DNA of 64,000 bases, taken from NCBI RefSeq assembly GCF_008370255.1, contig NZ_SEUI01000001.1:680897-744896 (forward strand). Reading direction: 5' to 3'. A program made the position numbers and the translations under genes. The notes beneath the pieces were generated by a model. That model worked only from the letters and a program-made list of their open reading frames with translations. It made no database searches and was not told the DNA's origin. The first letter of the stretch is position 1, and each line of letters starts with the position of its first letter. Origin of the DNA: Pseudoalteromonas sp. FUC4 (GTDB lineage Bacteria > Pseudomonadota > Gammaproteobacteria > Enterobacterales > Alteromonadaceae). Positions 9,008-19,535 of the stretch are shown piece after piece.

Positions 9008-11506
9008 ATGCGCCTAAACGGTGTGCAAAGACTATTAGAAACAGGGCTGATCATCAGCACCTTTACGGCAATATTTATTTTATGTGCCTTGATCAGCTTT
9101 GATCCAGCAGATGCTGCATGGTCGCAAACTAGTTTTAGCGAAGTAAGCAACATCACAGGGGCAGCCGGTGCATGGATAGCCGACATTTTATTACTCACCT
9201 TTGGTTGGTTGGCTTACTTAGTGCCAGCGGCCATTCAGCTATTTGGCTACTTGCTATTTAAACAACCTCACCGCATTTTACAGCTTGATTACACGACCTT
9301 AGCGCTGCGTGTTATTGGTTTTGCTTTATTTATTACCTCAGCTACCGCTATTAGTAGTATCAATTTTGACGATATTTATAACTTTTCATCGGGTGGGGTA
9401 GTGGGCGATGTTATTGCATCAGCCATGATGCCTGCATTTAACTTTACTGGTACATCTATATTATTGCTGTGTTTCTTTTTTGCAGGGCTTACATTATTGA
9501 CTGGGGTATCGTGGGTTGATTTTGTTGATTACCTTGGCGATTTAATGGTTAGGCTTTACCGCTATGTTGTGTCGTATGCAAAAGGCTGGATGCACCGAGA
9601 ACACGCTGCAGGTAAAGTAAATAATAACGATGAAGTAGACGCCCATTTTGAAGACGATATAAAAGAACAAATAGAACTGCCTACATCAGCTAAAAAAGCA
9701 GATAAACAAAAAGCGATAGATAAACCTCAAACACCGTTTAGTGAACCACAAGTTAGTGATGACTTTATGCCGTTTGATGAACTTGACGATATACTCGATC
9801 AAGAAATTGGTTTTAGCGCAATAGACGACGAACCAATGGACACGGCTGCTGCATTAAATGCGCTTGATCAAAGCCCAGTTGTAGAACCTGAAAAACCAGT
9901 TACAACGGTGGTATCGCCAGCAAGACCAATGCCTAAACCAAAAGCGCAATATCAACCACCACCAACGGCAAAAGAAAAGTTTGAGCAATTATTAACACAA
10001 GAGCCACCACCAGGGCCATTACCATCGCTTGATTTACTCGACAGACCAGATAAAGCTAAAAACCCAATTTCGCAAGAAGAGCTTGATAGCGTATCGCGCC
10101 TAGTAGAAACAAAATTACTCGACTTTAATGTACAGGCAACTGTAGTAGCGGTATACCCAGGCCCCGTTGTTACACGTTTTGAGCTAGATTTAGCGCCAGG
10201 TATTAAAGTGTCTAAAATTACAGGCTTAGCTAAAGATTTAGCCCGTTCGCTTTCGGCAATTAGTGTACGTGTTGTAGAAGTTATTCCAGGTAAAACCTAT
10301 GTTGGTATTGAGCTTCCAAATAAACACCGTGAAATAGTTCGTTTGTCTGAAGTTATAAACGCCCCTAAATTTGAGCAAAACCCGTCACCACTTACCATGG
10401 TGCTTGGTAAAGATATAGCCGGTCAGCCGGTATGTGCTGACTTAGGTAAAATGCCACATTTATTGGTAGCCGGTACAACCGGTTCAGGTAAATCAGTGGG
10501 CGTTAATGTCATGATAGTAAGCTTGCTGTACAAATCGGGTCCTGATGATGTGCGTATGATCATGATTGACCCTAAAATGCTTGAGCTTTCAGTATATGAA
10601 GGCATTCCGCATTTATTGTGTGAAGTAGTGACCGACATGAAAGAAGCCGCTAATGCACTGCGTTGGTGTGTAGGCGAAATGGAACGTCGTTATAAATTAA
10701 TGTCAGCATTAGGTGTACGTAATCTAAAAGGTTATAACCAAAAAGTAATGGAAGCCAAGGAGGCGGGTTACCCAATTCTTGACCCGTTATTTAAAGACAC
10801 CGACGGCATGAAAGAAGGCCCAGACGAGCTAGATAAACTACCAAGTATAGTAGTGGTTATTGACGAATTTGCCGACATGATGATGATTGTAGGTAAAAAA
10901 GTAGAAGAACTTATTGCACGTATAGCCCAAAAGGCACGTGCGGCAGGCATTCACTTAGTGCTTGCTACGCAGCGCCCATCGGTTGATGTAATAACCGGCT
11001 TAATTAAAGCTAATATACCAACACGTATGGCGTTTCAGGTATCAAGCAAAATAGATTCACGGACAATACTTGACCAACAAGGTGCAGAAAACTTACTAGG
11101 TATGGGCGACATGCTTTATTTACCGCCAGGTACTAGCGTACCAGAGCGTGTGCATGGCGCGTTTGTAGACGACCATGAAGTACACGCCGTAGTAAACGAT
11201 TGGAAAGCACGTGCTAAGCCAAATTACATTGACGAAATACTCAATGGCGATGCTACTGAAGATATTTTATTGCCGGGTGAAGCTAGCGAAAACGCAGATG
11301 AAGAATCTGATCCGTTATACGACGAAGCTGTATCGTTTGTAATTGAAACCGGCAAAGTATCGGTATCCTCAGTGCAACGTAAATTACGTGTTGGCTATAA
11401 CCGCGCAGCACGTTTAGTAGAACAAATGGAAACATCGGGTATCGTGAGTTCACCAGGTCATAACGGCGCTCGCGATGTATTAGTACCTAATGGAGCAAAT
11501 TCATGA
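9008..11506 (+). CDS. ftsK: DNA translocase FtsK
   Basis: FtsK anchors at the division septum and pumps chromosome ends so that XerCD can resolve dimers at dif. The 832-residue protein has four to five N-terminal membrane helices (residues 10-170) and a charged, proline-rich linker (about 195-335). The linker is much shorter than in E. coli, which accounts for the smaller size. The RecA-like motor has Walker [13 protein letters not shown] near residue 488 and Walker [12 protein letters not shown]. The C-terminal winged-helix gamma domain (last 65 residues) includes [23 protein letters not shown] 9008 follows AGAGGAATAGGG. lolA begins inside its stop codon region. Confidence 0.98.
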   Translation: MRLNGVQRLLETGLIISTFTAIFILCALISFDPADAAWSQTSFSEVSNITGAAGAWIADILLLTFGWLAYLVPAAIQLFGYLLFKQPHRILQLDYTTLALRVIGFALFITSATAISSINFDDIYNFSSGGVVGDVIASAMMPAFNFTGTSILLLCFFFAGLTLLTGVSWVDFVDYLGDLMVRLYRYVVSYAKGWMHREHAAGKVNNNDEVDAHFEDDIKEQIELPTSAKKADKQKAIDKPQTPFSEPQVSDDFMPFDELDDILDQEIGFSAIDDEPMDTAAALNALDQSPVVEPEKPVTTVVSPARPMPKPKAQYQPPPTAKEKFEQLLTQEPPPGPLPSLDLLDRPDKAKNPISQEELDSVSRLVETKLLDFNVQATVVAVYPGPVVTRFELDLAPGIKVSKITGLAKDLARSLSAISVRVVEVIPGKTYVGIELPNKHREIVRLSEVINAPKFEQNPSPLTMVLGKDIAGQPVCADLGKMPHLLVAGTTGSGKSVGVNVMIVSLLYKSGPDDVRMIMIDPKMLELSVYEGIPHLLCEVVTDMKEAANALRWCVGEMERRYKLMSALGVRNLKGYNQKVMEAKEAGYPILDPLFKDTDGMKEGPDELDKLPSIVVVIDEFADMMMIVGKKVEELIARIAQKARAAGIHLVLATQRPSVDVITGLIKANIPTRMAFQVSSKIDSRTILDQQGAENLLGMGDMLYLPPGTSVPERVHGAFVDDHEVHAVVNDWKARAKPNYIDEILNGDATEDILLPGEASENADEESDPLYDEAVSFVIETGKVSVSSVQRKLRVGYNRAARLVEQMETSGIVSSPGHNGARDVLVPNGANS

Positions 11507-12129
11507 AAAAAGTTAACGCCTTATTATTAGTGTTAGGCAGCGTAATTGCCGCACCAAGCTTTGCTGACGACAGCCAAGCATTACAAGACAGACTTGCCAC
11601 TTTAAAAAGCTTTAAAGCGCAGTTTGCACAACAAGTAACAGACAAAGAAGGCCAAGCAGTGATGCAAGGCGAGGGCACAATAGCCCTTCAACAGCCTATG
11701 ATGATTCGCTGGCAGCAAACTAATCCAGACGATACGTTATTTGTATCAAACGGCGATAAAACCTATTACTTCGACAGCTTTGCTGAGCAAGTAACGATTA
11801 TGAAAACCAGCAGCCTAATCGACTCAACACCATTTGTGCTACTTACATCAAAAGACCCAGCACAATGGGAAAAATACAGCGTGCTTGCAACAAATACAGG
11901 CTTTAGCGTAAAGCCAAATAAAGGCGTAGAAAGCCAAGTAGAGCAACTTGATATTACCTTTGCAGGTAACCAGCAAGGCCTTGCTAAATTAGTAGTGACA
12001 GATAACTCAGGCCAGCTTTCATCATTTAGTTTTAGCGATGCACAAGTAAATACCGAGCTTGAAACAAGTACCTTTGAATTTACCCCGCCAGAGGGTGTTG
12101 AAATAGACGATCAGAGTAACGGTGAATAA
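11503..12129 (+). CDS. lolA: Outer-membrane lipoprotein carrier LolA
   Basis: LolA carries lipoproteins across the periplasm from the LolCDE transporter to LolB. The 208-residue precursor begins [21 protein letters not shown], a standard Sec signal peptide with cleavage likely after SFA. The mature part shows the LolA pattern [30 protein letters not shown] and [17 protein letters not shown] overlaps the ftsK stop by four bases, and rarA begins eight bases before the lolA stop, so the three genes are probably translated from one message. Confidence 0.96.
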   Translation: MKKVNALLLVLGSVIAAPSFADDSQALQDRLATLKSFKAQFAQQVTDKEGQAVMQGEGTIALQQPMMIRWQQTNPDDTLFVSNGDKTYYFDSFAEQVTIMKTSSLIDSTPFVLLTSKDPAQWEKYSVLATNTGFSVKPNKGVESQVEQLDITFAGNQQGLAKLVVTDNSGQLSSFSFSDAQVNTELETSTFEFTPPEGVEIDDQSNGE

Positions 12130-13465
12130 TTTAGGTTTTAACTTTGGGCCCGATGTACGCCCACTTGCCGCGCGTATGCGCCCCACAACGCTTGATGAAT
12201 ACATTGGTCAGCAGCACTTATTAAGTGCTGATAAACCATTGTATCAAGCCATTGTCGCGGGGCGATGCCATAGTTTAATTTTATGGGGGCCGCCGGGTGT
12301 GGGTAAAACAACACTTGCGCAAATAATTGCCAACCACGCTGATGCCTCACTTATTCAAATGTCGGCGGTAACCGCAGGCGTAAAAGATATACGTGACAGC
12401 GTAACGCAAGCGCGTGATAACCTAGAAAGCCGCGGCCAACGCACCCTTATGTTTGTCGATGAAGTTCACCGCTTTAATAAATCTCAGCAAGATGCGTTTT
12501 TACCGCACATAGAAGACGGAACCTTTATATTTGTAGGTGCAACCACCGAAAACCCATCGTTTGCACTTAATAACGCTATATTGTCGCGTGCGCGTGTGTA
12601 TGTTTTAAAGTCGCTTGCCGATACAGATTTATACACTGTAATAGAACGGGCACTTAAACAAGACGAGCAGTTAAGCCAAAAGCACATAACTATTGCCGAC
12701 AACGCTAAAAAGGCATTGTGTCAAGCAAGTGGTGGCGATGCCCGAAAAGTACTAAATTTACTTGAACAAGCAGTTGATTTAACGTCCGAGCAAAACGGTC
12801 AATACAACGTAGATGAGCACGTACTTAGCCAAGTGTTACCAACGCACTTAGCTAAATACGATAAAGGCGGCGATGAGTTTTACGATTTAATATCGGCCTT
12901 TCACAAATCAGTTCGTGGCAGTTCCCCCGATGGTGCATTGTATTGGTATTGCCGAATTTTAGCCGGTGGTGGCGACCCTTTATATGTTGCAAGGCGTTTA
13001 CTTGCCATTGCAACAGAAGACATAGGTAACGCCGATCCGCGTGCGATGGAAGTGGCGTTAAATGCGTGGGATATATTTCAACGTGTTGGCCCAAGCGAGG
13101 GCGAGCGTGCAATCGCACAAGCCACTCTATATTTAGCCAGCGCACCTAAAAGTAATGCAGTGTATATGGCGTTTAATCAAGCCAAAGCAGACGCTCAAAA
13201 CGAGCCAAGTTATCCCGTGCCTGAACATTTACGCAATGCGCCAACCAACTTAATGAAAGACTTAGGATATGGCGCTGAGTACCGTTATGCGCACAATGAA
13301 GAAGGCGCATTTGCCGCAGGTGAAAAATACTTACCACCTGAAATGGACGGCAAAGAATATTACTTACCGAGCGAGCGCGGACTTGAACAAAAAATTAAAC
13401 AAAAACTTGATTACCTAAAAGAGCGCGATGCGCAAAGCCCACTTAAACGATACGAAAATGATTAA
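12122..13465 (+). CDS. rarA: Replication-associated recombination ATPase RarA (MgsA)
   Basis: RarA is a AAA+ ATPase related to clamp-loader subunits that acts at stalled or gapped replication forks. The 447 residues show Walker [13 protein letters not shown] near residue 56, Walker [12 protein letters not shown], sensor 1 [10 protein letters not shown], and the family-specific C-terminal tetramerisation region with [11 protein letters not shown] and [17 protein letters not shown] use GTG 12122, because the translation [21 protein letters not shown] lines up with the E. coli N-terminus. It overlaps lolA by eight bases and crcB by eight bases. Confidence 0.96.
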   Translation: MNNLGFNFGPDVRPLAARMRPTTLDEYIGQQHLLSADKPLYQAIVAGRCHSLILWGPPGVGKTTLAQIIANHADASLIQMSAVTAGVKDIRDSVTQARDNLESRGQRTLMFVDEVHRFNKSQQDAFLPHIEDGTFIFVGATTENPSFALNNAILSRARVYVLKSLADTDLYTVIERALKQDEQLSQKHITIADNAKKALCQASGGDARKVLNLLEQAVDLTSEQNGQYNVDEHVLSQVLPTHLAKYDKGGDEFYDLISAFHKSVRGSSPDGALYWYCRILAGGGDPLYVARRLLAIATEDIGNADPRAMEVALNAWDIFQRVGPSEGERAIAQATLYLASAPKSNAVYMAFNQAKADAQNEPSYPVPEHLRNAPTNLMKDLGYGAEYRYAHNEEGAFAAGEKYLPPEMDGKEYYLPSERGLEQKIKQKLDYLKERDAQSPLKRYEND

Positions 13466-13838
13466 ACTTTATATGATGATCGCCCTTGGCGGAGCCTCAG
13501 GTGCGTGTTTACGGTTTTTTATTAGCGAAAGCATGCTAAAACTCCTCGGTAGGGGATTCCCTTTTGGCACGTTGGCGGTTAATATTCTGGGTTCATTGTT
13601 AATGGGCATTTTGTACGGTTTGATAGATAAAGAAATTATCACCGCAAGCCCCGCCAAAACCCTTATCGGTATTGGCTTTTTAGGTGCATTAACCACCTTT
13701 TCAACATTCTCAATGGACTCGTTGTTGTTATTACAACAAGGTCACTTTATTAAAATGGCCCTCAATATCATCTTAAACGTGATGGTGTGTATTTTTATGG
13801 CTTGGCTGGGCCTTCAGCTAGTAATGCAAAAAGGTTAA
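13458..13838 (+). CDS. crcB: Fluoride ion channel CrcB/FluC
   Basis: FluC is a small dual-topology inner-membrane channel that exports fluoride. From ATG 13458 the product has 126 residues and four predicted membrane helices. The family motifs [11 protein letters not shown] (N-terminus) and [15 protein letters not shown] (about 68-82) are present, including the Phe and Thr/Ser residues that line the pore. An in-frame ATG ten codons upstream lies deeper inside rarA and would add a polar extension, so I reject it. There is no room for a fluoride riboswitch, since the gene starts inside rarA; it depends on the ftsK-lolA-rarA transcript. Confidence 0.94.
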   Translation: MIKLYMMIALGGASGACLRFFISESMLKLLGRGFPFGTLAVNILGSLLMGILYGLIDKEIITASPAKTLIGIGFLGALTTFSTFSMDSLLLLQQGHFIKMALNIILNVMVCIFMAWLGLQLVMQKG

Positions 13839-15152
<1,314 letters not shown>

Positions 15153-15200
15153 AATCAAGTTTAAGTTAAGCAAGCTTTAAGCTTGTAAATCTTAAGACGA

Positions 15201-15234
15201 AAGCCGCTATTTGTAATGAATAGCGGCTTTTTTT
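15201..15234 (+). terminator. Terminator of serS
   Basis: The 11-bp stem AAGCCGCTATT/AATAGCGGCTT has a seven-base loop and is followed by a run of T. It lies 48 bases after serS. Between here and 15414 I see no gene or clear motif. Confidence 0.92.
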
Positions 15235-15414
15235 AGTTTAAAGGTAACAGCTAAAAGGCGAAGGAAAAAGTCTATGTTTTGTTATTTATTAGTGTATTAC
15301 TTTTTTGTCTAATATTACTGCTCTCCACCATTTTGGTGTTTTTCTGCATCAAGGAAACTTAAATATCGGCTAACTAGTTGTTTACAAGTGCTTATTAGCT
15401 GGTTAAATTAGAGC

Positions 15415-15483
15415 CTTTGTAATATTTGGACATTTGTCGGTTTATAAAGCGAAAAATGTCGGACGCAAAGTTGTTATACAAAT
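15415..15483. other. Imperfect hairpin and GTTATAC box before an orphan gene
   Basis: CTTTG (15415-15419) pairs with CAAAG (15466-15470), and GACATTT (15429-15435) pairs with AAATGTC (15454-15460), giving a bulged hairpin. It is followed by TTGTTATACAAAT at 15471-15483. That 13-mer is repeated in inverted form, ATTTGTATAACAA, at 16230-16242, over the stop codon of the next gene. This resembles the right half of an integron attC site (G/TTRRRY core at the end) only loosely, because one core base differs and no left core was found upstream. Confidence 0.4.
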
Positions 15484-15492
15484 GGAGAAGGC

Positions 15493-16239
15493 ATGGAGTT
15501 ATCTCAACTCAAAAGTAATTATGAAGGAGTTCTGTCTTCAATAACCTCATCAGAATTTATTTTGGGAAAAGATTTGTATTCAGGAGTTTTTTTGGCTCAA
15601 CCTTTCGATGAATATTGGCTTTCAGATAAAAGGGTTATGATTGTTGGCCGAGAAACAGCTGGCTGGAATACAAAAAATAAACTAAACACTATATCTAGAA
15701 TTGTCGAAGCAAATGCTTCAAATAGCTTGTCTTCAGTGATAAGTGAATCTTTTGAACGCTACTCTTGGCATTTACTTGATAAGAAAGGCGGAATTATAAG
15801 GAAAAAGTCTTCTAGTTGGTTTCAGCGTTTTTACGCAGATGTCGCAAAGCGCCTTGATTTAGACCCTCGTGCTCTTATATATCAAAATTTATTTGCATGG
15901 GACTTTAACGGAAAATCACCTGTAAATAGAGGAATGTCAGAATTTAATACTATTCAGAACTTATCTATTCGACTTATCAGTGAAAGTATTAAGTACAGTA
16001 AACCTGATATTATAATTTTTGCTGCTGGCTGTAACAAAAATAATGATCAAACAATTAAAAATATGTGTAACGATTACTTTAATGGTTACAACTCATTAGA
16101 AGTCGTAAGTGGTAAATATTGGCGATTTGAGTTTAACGGGATTGAGTGCATAAGAATTGCTCACCCAAGAGCTCAAAGCCATGAACATCCTTTATATAGA
16201 GAAAAAGCCATGCAAGCTGTGGTTGAAAAATTTGTATAA
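15493..16239 (+). CDS. Unrecognised protein, possible UDG-like fold
   Basis: I do not recognise this 248-residue protein. Seen: no signal peptide or membrane helix; RVMIVGRETAGWN near residue 47; SWFQRFYADVAKRL near 110; PDIIIFAAGCN near 170; and IRIAHPRAQ near 226. The hydrophobic strand followed by a glycine/polar turn, and the late His-Pro, recall motif A and the C-terminal HP motif of the uracil-DNA-glycosylase superfamily. That is only an inference from short motifs. ATG 15493 has GGAGAAGG close upstream. The gene stands alone between the serS terminator and decayed DNA, and mirrored GTTATAC/GTATAAC boxes flank it, as in a mobile gene cassette. Confidence 0.75.
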   Translation: MELSQLKSNYEGVLSSITSSEFILGKDLYSGVFLAQPFDEYWLSDKRVMIVGRETAGWNTKNKLNTISRIVEANASNSLSSVISESFERYSWHLLDKKGGIIRKKSSSWFQRFYADVAKRLDLDPRALIYQNLFAWDFNGKSPVNRGMSEFNTIQNLSIRLISESIKYSKPDIIIFAAGCNKNNDQTIKNMCNDYFNGYNSLEVVSGKYWRFEFNGIECIRIAHPRAQSHEHPLYREKAMQAVVEKFV

Positions 16240-16341
16240 CAAGTGACTATGGTGTCAATTCCTAAATTTAAACCATTTTAGGATCCCACATGACACCATC
16301 TCTCACCATTGAATTTATGATCACTACTAACTTTCTTATAC
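16230..16341. other. GTATAAC box and nested hairpin after the orphan gene
   Basis: GTATAAC (16234-16240) contains the stop codon TAA of the upstream gene and mirrors the GTTATAC in front of that gene. It is followed by a nested stem: ATGGTGTCA (16249-16257) with TGACACCAT (16291-16299), and inside it CCTAAA with TTTAGG (16261-16266 and 16277-16282). CTTATAC closes the region at 16335-16341. The layout is like a cassette attC site, but the final core lacks the required G. It could also be a terminator or a REP-type hairpin. Confidence 0.4.
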
Positions 16342-16360
16342 AGGCAATAACAAAAATAAT

Positions 16361-16385
16361 GGGGTCAGGTCTTTCTTTTTGCCAT
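16361..16385. other. Possible relic of a RAYT/IS200-type element flank
   Basis: The string GGGGTCAGGTCTTTCTTTTT, continuing with GCCATT, resembles sequences I associate with the ends of REP-associated tyrosine transposase genes in marine gammaproteobacteria. No transposase reading frame remains nearby. This is recalled resemblance, not a match I can prove. Confidence 0.25.
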
Positions 16386-16442
16386 TAGCTTTATTATTGA
16401 TTATTTCATGCAGATTAATTCGATATAACCAATATAAGCTTT

Positions 16443-16564
16443 GGATCTTACCCATCGGTTAATATAGCTACATTGCCTCTATCAGTTATGAATACATCTC
16501 TTAATCATCCTGCGGTCTCTGGGAATATGTGGGACTGCGTAAACTCACCATTAGCCAGATTAAT
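16443..16564 (-). pseudogene. Decayed copy of the sugar dehydrogenase 3' end
   Basis: On the minus strand this stretch translates to INLANGEFTQSHIFPETAG, stop, LRDVFITDRGNVAILTDG, stop. The intact gene at 17809 ends VNLANGEFTQSHVFPEAAG, R, LRDVFVTTEGNIAILTDG, K. The two lines match throughout, with Arg and Lys codons turned into TGA and TAA. The DNA at 17837-17958 is colinear with it. It is therefore a dead fragment of a duplicated or horizontally acquired PQQ-type sugar dehydrogenase gene. The rest of that copy is gone on both sides. Confidence 0.9.
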
Positions 16565-16729
16565 TTACAATTGGAGTGGCTGTCTAGTCTAAGCCGAGCT
16601 TTGATATTACGCGTAAACATTCAACAACCGATTGTACCCAGATAAAAACCCGGCTATGGTTTGTTTATCAAGATAAATAAAGCAGCTAATTTACAGGTTC
16701 GCTATGTCTCACGAAGGTTTTATCGCTCT

Positions 16730-17149
16730 ATGAATGTTCTTCTAATAATTGCAGGTACATTAAGTGCTGTTGTAGCAACTTTGCATTTGGGTTGTATCTA
16801 TTTTGGAGGTTCTTGGTATCGGTTCTTCGGTGCAGGAGAGCAAATGGCATTACTTTCTGAGCAAGGAAGTATCCAGCCAACCCTTATTACTAGTGTAATT
16901 GTTCTGATTCTATCAACTTGGTCATTGTATGCACTTTCAGCCGCAGGTGTTATTTTTAAACTTCCATTCATCCGCCTAGCTCTTGTATTAATAACTTTTA
17001 TTTATTTAGCCCGCGGTGTTGCAGGGTTCTTTTTAATAAATAACCCTATGGGGCGCTCGCCTGAGTTTTGGGTTTGGAGTTCTATTATTTGTTTATCTTT
17101 TGGTATTGTTCACCTTGTTGGTTTAAAACAGCAATGGGCAAGCTTGTGA
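16730..17149 (+). CDS. Small hydrophobic membrane protein, unknown function
   Basis: A 139-residue protein with about four membrane helices (residues 1-22, 48-72, 78-98 and 113-132). The loop FGGSWYRFFGAGEQM lies between helices one and two. I choose ATG 16730, since its product opens directly with a hydrophobic helix and GAAGG lies upstream; an in-frame TTG 23 codons earlier adds a basic, unconvincing extension. No catalytic motif is visible and I do not recognise the family. It stands alone, downstream of the decayed dehydrogenase fragment. Confidence 0.75.
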   Translation: MNVLLIIAGTLSAVVATLHLGCIYFGGSWYRFFGAGEQMALLSEQGSIQPTLITSVIVLILSTWSLYALSAAGVIFKLPFIRLALVLITFIYLARGVAGFFLINNPMGRSPEFWVWSSIICLSFGIVHLVGLKQQWASL

Positions 17150-17266
17150 GTAAAGTGTAATCTAATAAAGAATCAAACAAGGGCTATTACAATTGGCTTT
17201 TGATAAAGCATTATATTTATAGTTAACTACTTCTCGCCAATAATTGACGGAACAAGGAATATTAAA

Positions 17267-17698
17267 ATGGATAAAATGTCAGTTCACATAACCTCTAAAC
17301 CTTTAGAAACTTACCCGCAAAAACAAACTTTAAAGTTGGTGGCTGATGAAGTAACCGAAAAAGCGACTGTGCACAAAGCAGCGGTTCAAAGTGACCAAGT
17401 GGATATATCCGAAGAAGGAAAAGAAAAAAGTCTGGAAGATCAAAATCGAGAGGCGTTACGTAAATTGTCAGGCAATGAAGATGCAAGTCAGGCATCACAA
17501 TCAGAAGGTGACCCTATTGATGAACAGATTGCTGAAATACAAGAAAAGATAGAAAAACTACTACAAGAAGCTGCATTATTACGCAGTAAAGATGATGAAG
17601 AGTCGCAGGCTAAAGTGAAGGTACTAGAAGCCGAAATTACAGGGCTTAACACTCAACTTATTGAATTATTGAGACAGCAATTAGAATCAGGTAAATAA
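17267..17698 (+). CDS. FlxA-like coiled-coil protein
   Basis: This 143-residue soluble protein has a disordered, charged first half with QVDISEEGKEKS. A heptad-rich second half follows: DPIDEQIAEIQEKIEKLLQE, then VKVLEAEITGLNTQLIELL. The pattern of a short DISEEGK motif followed by paired coiled coils is what I recall for proteins annotated FlxA-like. In E. coli flxA is flagellum-associated but its function is unknown. ATG 17267 has AAGGA eleven bases upstream. No flagellar gene is nearby. The gene is single, with no visible terminator. Confidence 0.75.
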   Translation: MDKMSVHITSKPLETYPQKQTLKLVADEVTEKATVHKAAVQSDQVDISEEGKEKSLEDQNREALRKLSGNEDASQASQSEGDPIDEQIAEIQEKIEKLLQEAALLRSKDDEESQAKVKVLEAEITGLNTQLIELLRQQLESGK

Positions 17699-17808
17699 CA
17701 AGCACAGTAAGTATATGCAAAGGCAGTTGGAGACAAGAACGTTATAAAGAACATAATAAAGACGCTACGTTACTTTTAAAGCGCAGCGGCTTTTATTTGC
17801 TTTATGAA

Positions 17809-19014
17809 TTAGTTTGATGTCATCAACATTAGCTTTGCATCTTTACCATCTGTCAATATCGCAATATTCCCCTCAGTTGTAACAAACACATCTCTTAATC
17901 TTCCTGCGGCCTCAGGAAATACGTGAGATTGCGTAAATTCACCATTTGCTAAATTAACGGCGTAGAGTTTTTTATCGACCAGTGTGGTGATAAGCACATG
18001 TTGTTGCAATGAAGGGAAGGCGGTATGTTTAGAGCCGTAATACGCCATACCAGAAGGGGCGATTGAAGGCGTCCAATCAACGCTTGGTTTTTGCATGCCT
18101 TTATATTCGGTAAATGGTGAAATACGCGCTTGCGAGTAATCTTTGCCATAGGTGATTACCGGCCAGCCGTAATTAGTGCCAGCGGTTAAGTAGTTTAGCT
18201 CGTCACCGCCTGCAGGGCCGTGCTCGTGGCTAACAATTTGCTGCGTATCGTAATCATAAACTAAGCCTTGAGGGTTACGATGACCAAGTGAGTAAACAGC
18301 ATGTGCATTTAGGTTTTCGTGATTAATAAATGGGTTGTCTGTTGGAATGGTACCATCTAGGTTTATACGTAATATTTTACCAAGTTGGCTGGTGATAACT
18401 TGTGCTTGCTCTCTAAAGTCAAACCCATCGCCCGTTGAAACTAATAACGTATTGTCGGGTAGGACAAGGGCGCGTCCTGCGTAATGTTGCGGTGTGTTTT
18501 TATCAGTCGCTACTTTATAAATAACGTTAGGCTTTGAAAAGTCAATGCCATTAAACGTGGCTTTCGCAACAACCAGCCTGTTTTCGCTTGCATCACCTTG
18601 GGCATAGGTAAAAATAATTTCTTTGGAGTCGTTATAATCTGGTGATAATACAATGTCGAGTAAACCACCTTGGCCTGCAACGTATAAACCTGTTAGGTTT
18701 AATTTAACTCTTGATTGCGCGTTGTTTTTAACTATAACGACGTGGCCATCACGCTCTGTAATTAACCATGTGCCGTTTGGTAGTTCAACCATGCTCCACG
18801 GAGACTGTAATTGTGTAGCAAGGGTTTTTGTACTGTATTGCTTTTTTGGTAACGTAGCATCTGCATTAACAGAAAACGAAAAAAGCGAAAGCAGAGTAAA
18901 AAAAGAGATACATTGTTTACGGGGCAAGCCTTTGCTAGCATGGCTAGTATAAGAAAAAAGTTTTATTTTAAGTTGAGATAACCATGTCGTTTTTAACACG
19001 TATATTGCCTTCAT
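17809..19014 (-). CDS. PQQ-dependent sugar dehydrogenase, YliI/Asd type
   Basis: A periplasmic six-bladed beta-propeller aldose dehydrogenase that oxidises sugars with PQQ. Seen: a hydrophobic stretch CISFFTLLSLFSFSVNA that would be a signal peptide, SPWSMVELPNGTWLITERDG, GQGGLLDIVLSPDY, HAVYSLGHRNPQGLVYD, and the family hallmark EHGPAGGDELN followed by NYGWPVITYG. The start is uncertain. ATG 19014 puts 30 residues before the signal sequence and overlaps the divergent gene at 18984 by 31 bases. A TTG at 18924 (then PRKQCISFF) would give a normal signal peptide and no overlap. A dead fragment of a homologous gene lies at 16443-16564. Confidence 0.9.
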   Translation of the reverse strand: MKAIYVLKTTWLSQLKIKLFSYTSHASKGLPRKQCISFFTLLSLFSFSVNADATLPKKQYSTKTLATQLQSPWSMVELPNGTWLITERDGHVVIVKNNAQSRVKLNLTGLYVAGQGGLLDIVLSPDYNDSKEIIFTYAQGDASENRLVVAKATFNGIDFSKPNVIYKVATDKNTPQHYAGRALVLPDNTLLVSTGDGFDFREQAQVITSQLGKILRINLDGTIPTDNPFINHENLNAHAVYSLGHRNPQGLVYDYDTQQIVSHEHGPAGGDELNYLTAGTNYGWPVITYGKDYSQARISPFTEYKGMQKPSVDWTPSIAPSGMAYYGSKHTAFPSLQQHVLITTLVDKKLYAVNLANGEFTQSHVFPEAAGRLRDVFVTTEGNIAILTDGKDAKLMLMTSN

Positions 19015-19436
19015 TTTTAGTTTCTTGGTTACTTACATTCACACTTGCTAGCTTGTTTCATAGCCAATACGTTGTCAATCAATTAGTTAATGTAGGTGTA
19101 GTGGTGGGCTTTAGTGATCGTGCTAGTTTAACGCTTGATGATTGGTTAGGCCTATTACCTACCTACGGCGCTATTATTGCCGTAGCACTTGCCATCGCTT
19201 TTTTTGTTACCGCAAAGCTTAATAAAAAGGTTCAAAAATACAGTACTCAGCTATTTGTTATTGCTGGCATTGTGGCATTTGCTATTGTGTTAATTGCCAT
19301 TGAATCAATTATGAATATTCATATTATAGCGGGCGCAAGAGGCTGGGGTTTTTATGCTCAACTGCTTGCAGGTGCGGTAGGTGGTTTTGCGTTTTCGCAA
19401 TTATTTAAAGCAACTAAAAACCAAAAAGCGTGTTAG
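18984..19436 (+). CDS. Membrane protein of unknown function
   Basis: The 150-residue product has four predicted helices: residues 8-28, a long second stretch around 57-78, 88-108, and 118-138. A polar loop with GFSDRASLTLDDWLG lies before helix two, and a basic tail KATKNQKAC ends the protein. I know similar small membrane proteins from marine gammaproteobacteria but no function. It is divergent from the sugar dehydrogenase, with overlapping 5' ends if that gene uses its ATG. It ends at a terminator shared with the Nramp-like gene. Confidence 0.8.
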   Translation: MSFLTRILPSFLVSWLLTFTLASLFHSQYVVNQLVNVGVVVGFSDRASLTLDDWLGLLPTYGAIIAVALAIAFFVTAKLNKKVQKYSTQLFVIAGIVAFAIVLIAIESIMNIHIIAGARGWGFYAQLLAGAVGGFAFSQLFKATKNQKAC

Positions 19437-19480
19437 ATGTGTGAATATAAGTACGGCTTATACGTTATTTGGTGATTAAT

Positions 19481-19513
19481 AAAGGCCGCTGTTTATTGTA
19501 AACAGCGGCCTTT
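19481..19513. terminator. Bidirectional hairpin between convergent genes
   Basis: A perfect 15-bp stem, AAAGGCCGCTGTTTA with TAAACAGCGGCCTTT, has a three-base loop. It sits between genes that converge on it (ends at 19436 and 19536). Only three T follow on each side, so termination relies on the stem. Confidence 0.8.
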
Positions 19514-19535
19514 AAATATAGTTTTTAGAATTTAA

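Noticed and set aside
13428..13458. A fluoride riboswitch before crcB.
   Set aside because: crcB starts inside the rarA coding sequence, so there is no leader; nothing in the rarA end resembles the riboswitch core.
15153..17800. A defence island or prophage in the variable region.
   Set aside because: No nuclease, toxin-antitoxin, integrase or phage structural gene was recognised; only one orphan gene, two small proteins and decayed fragments are present.
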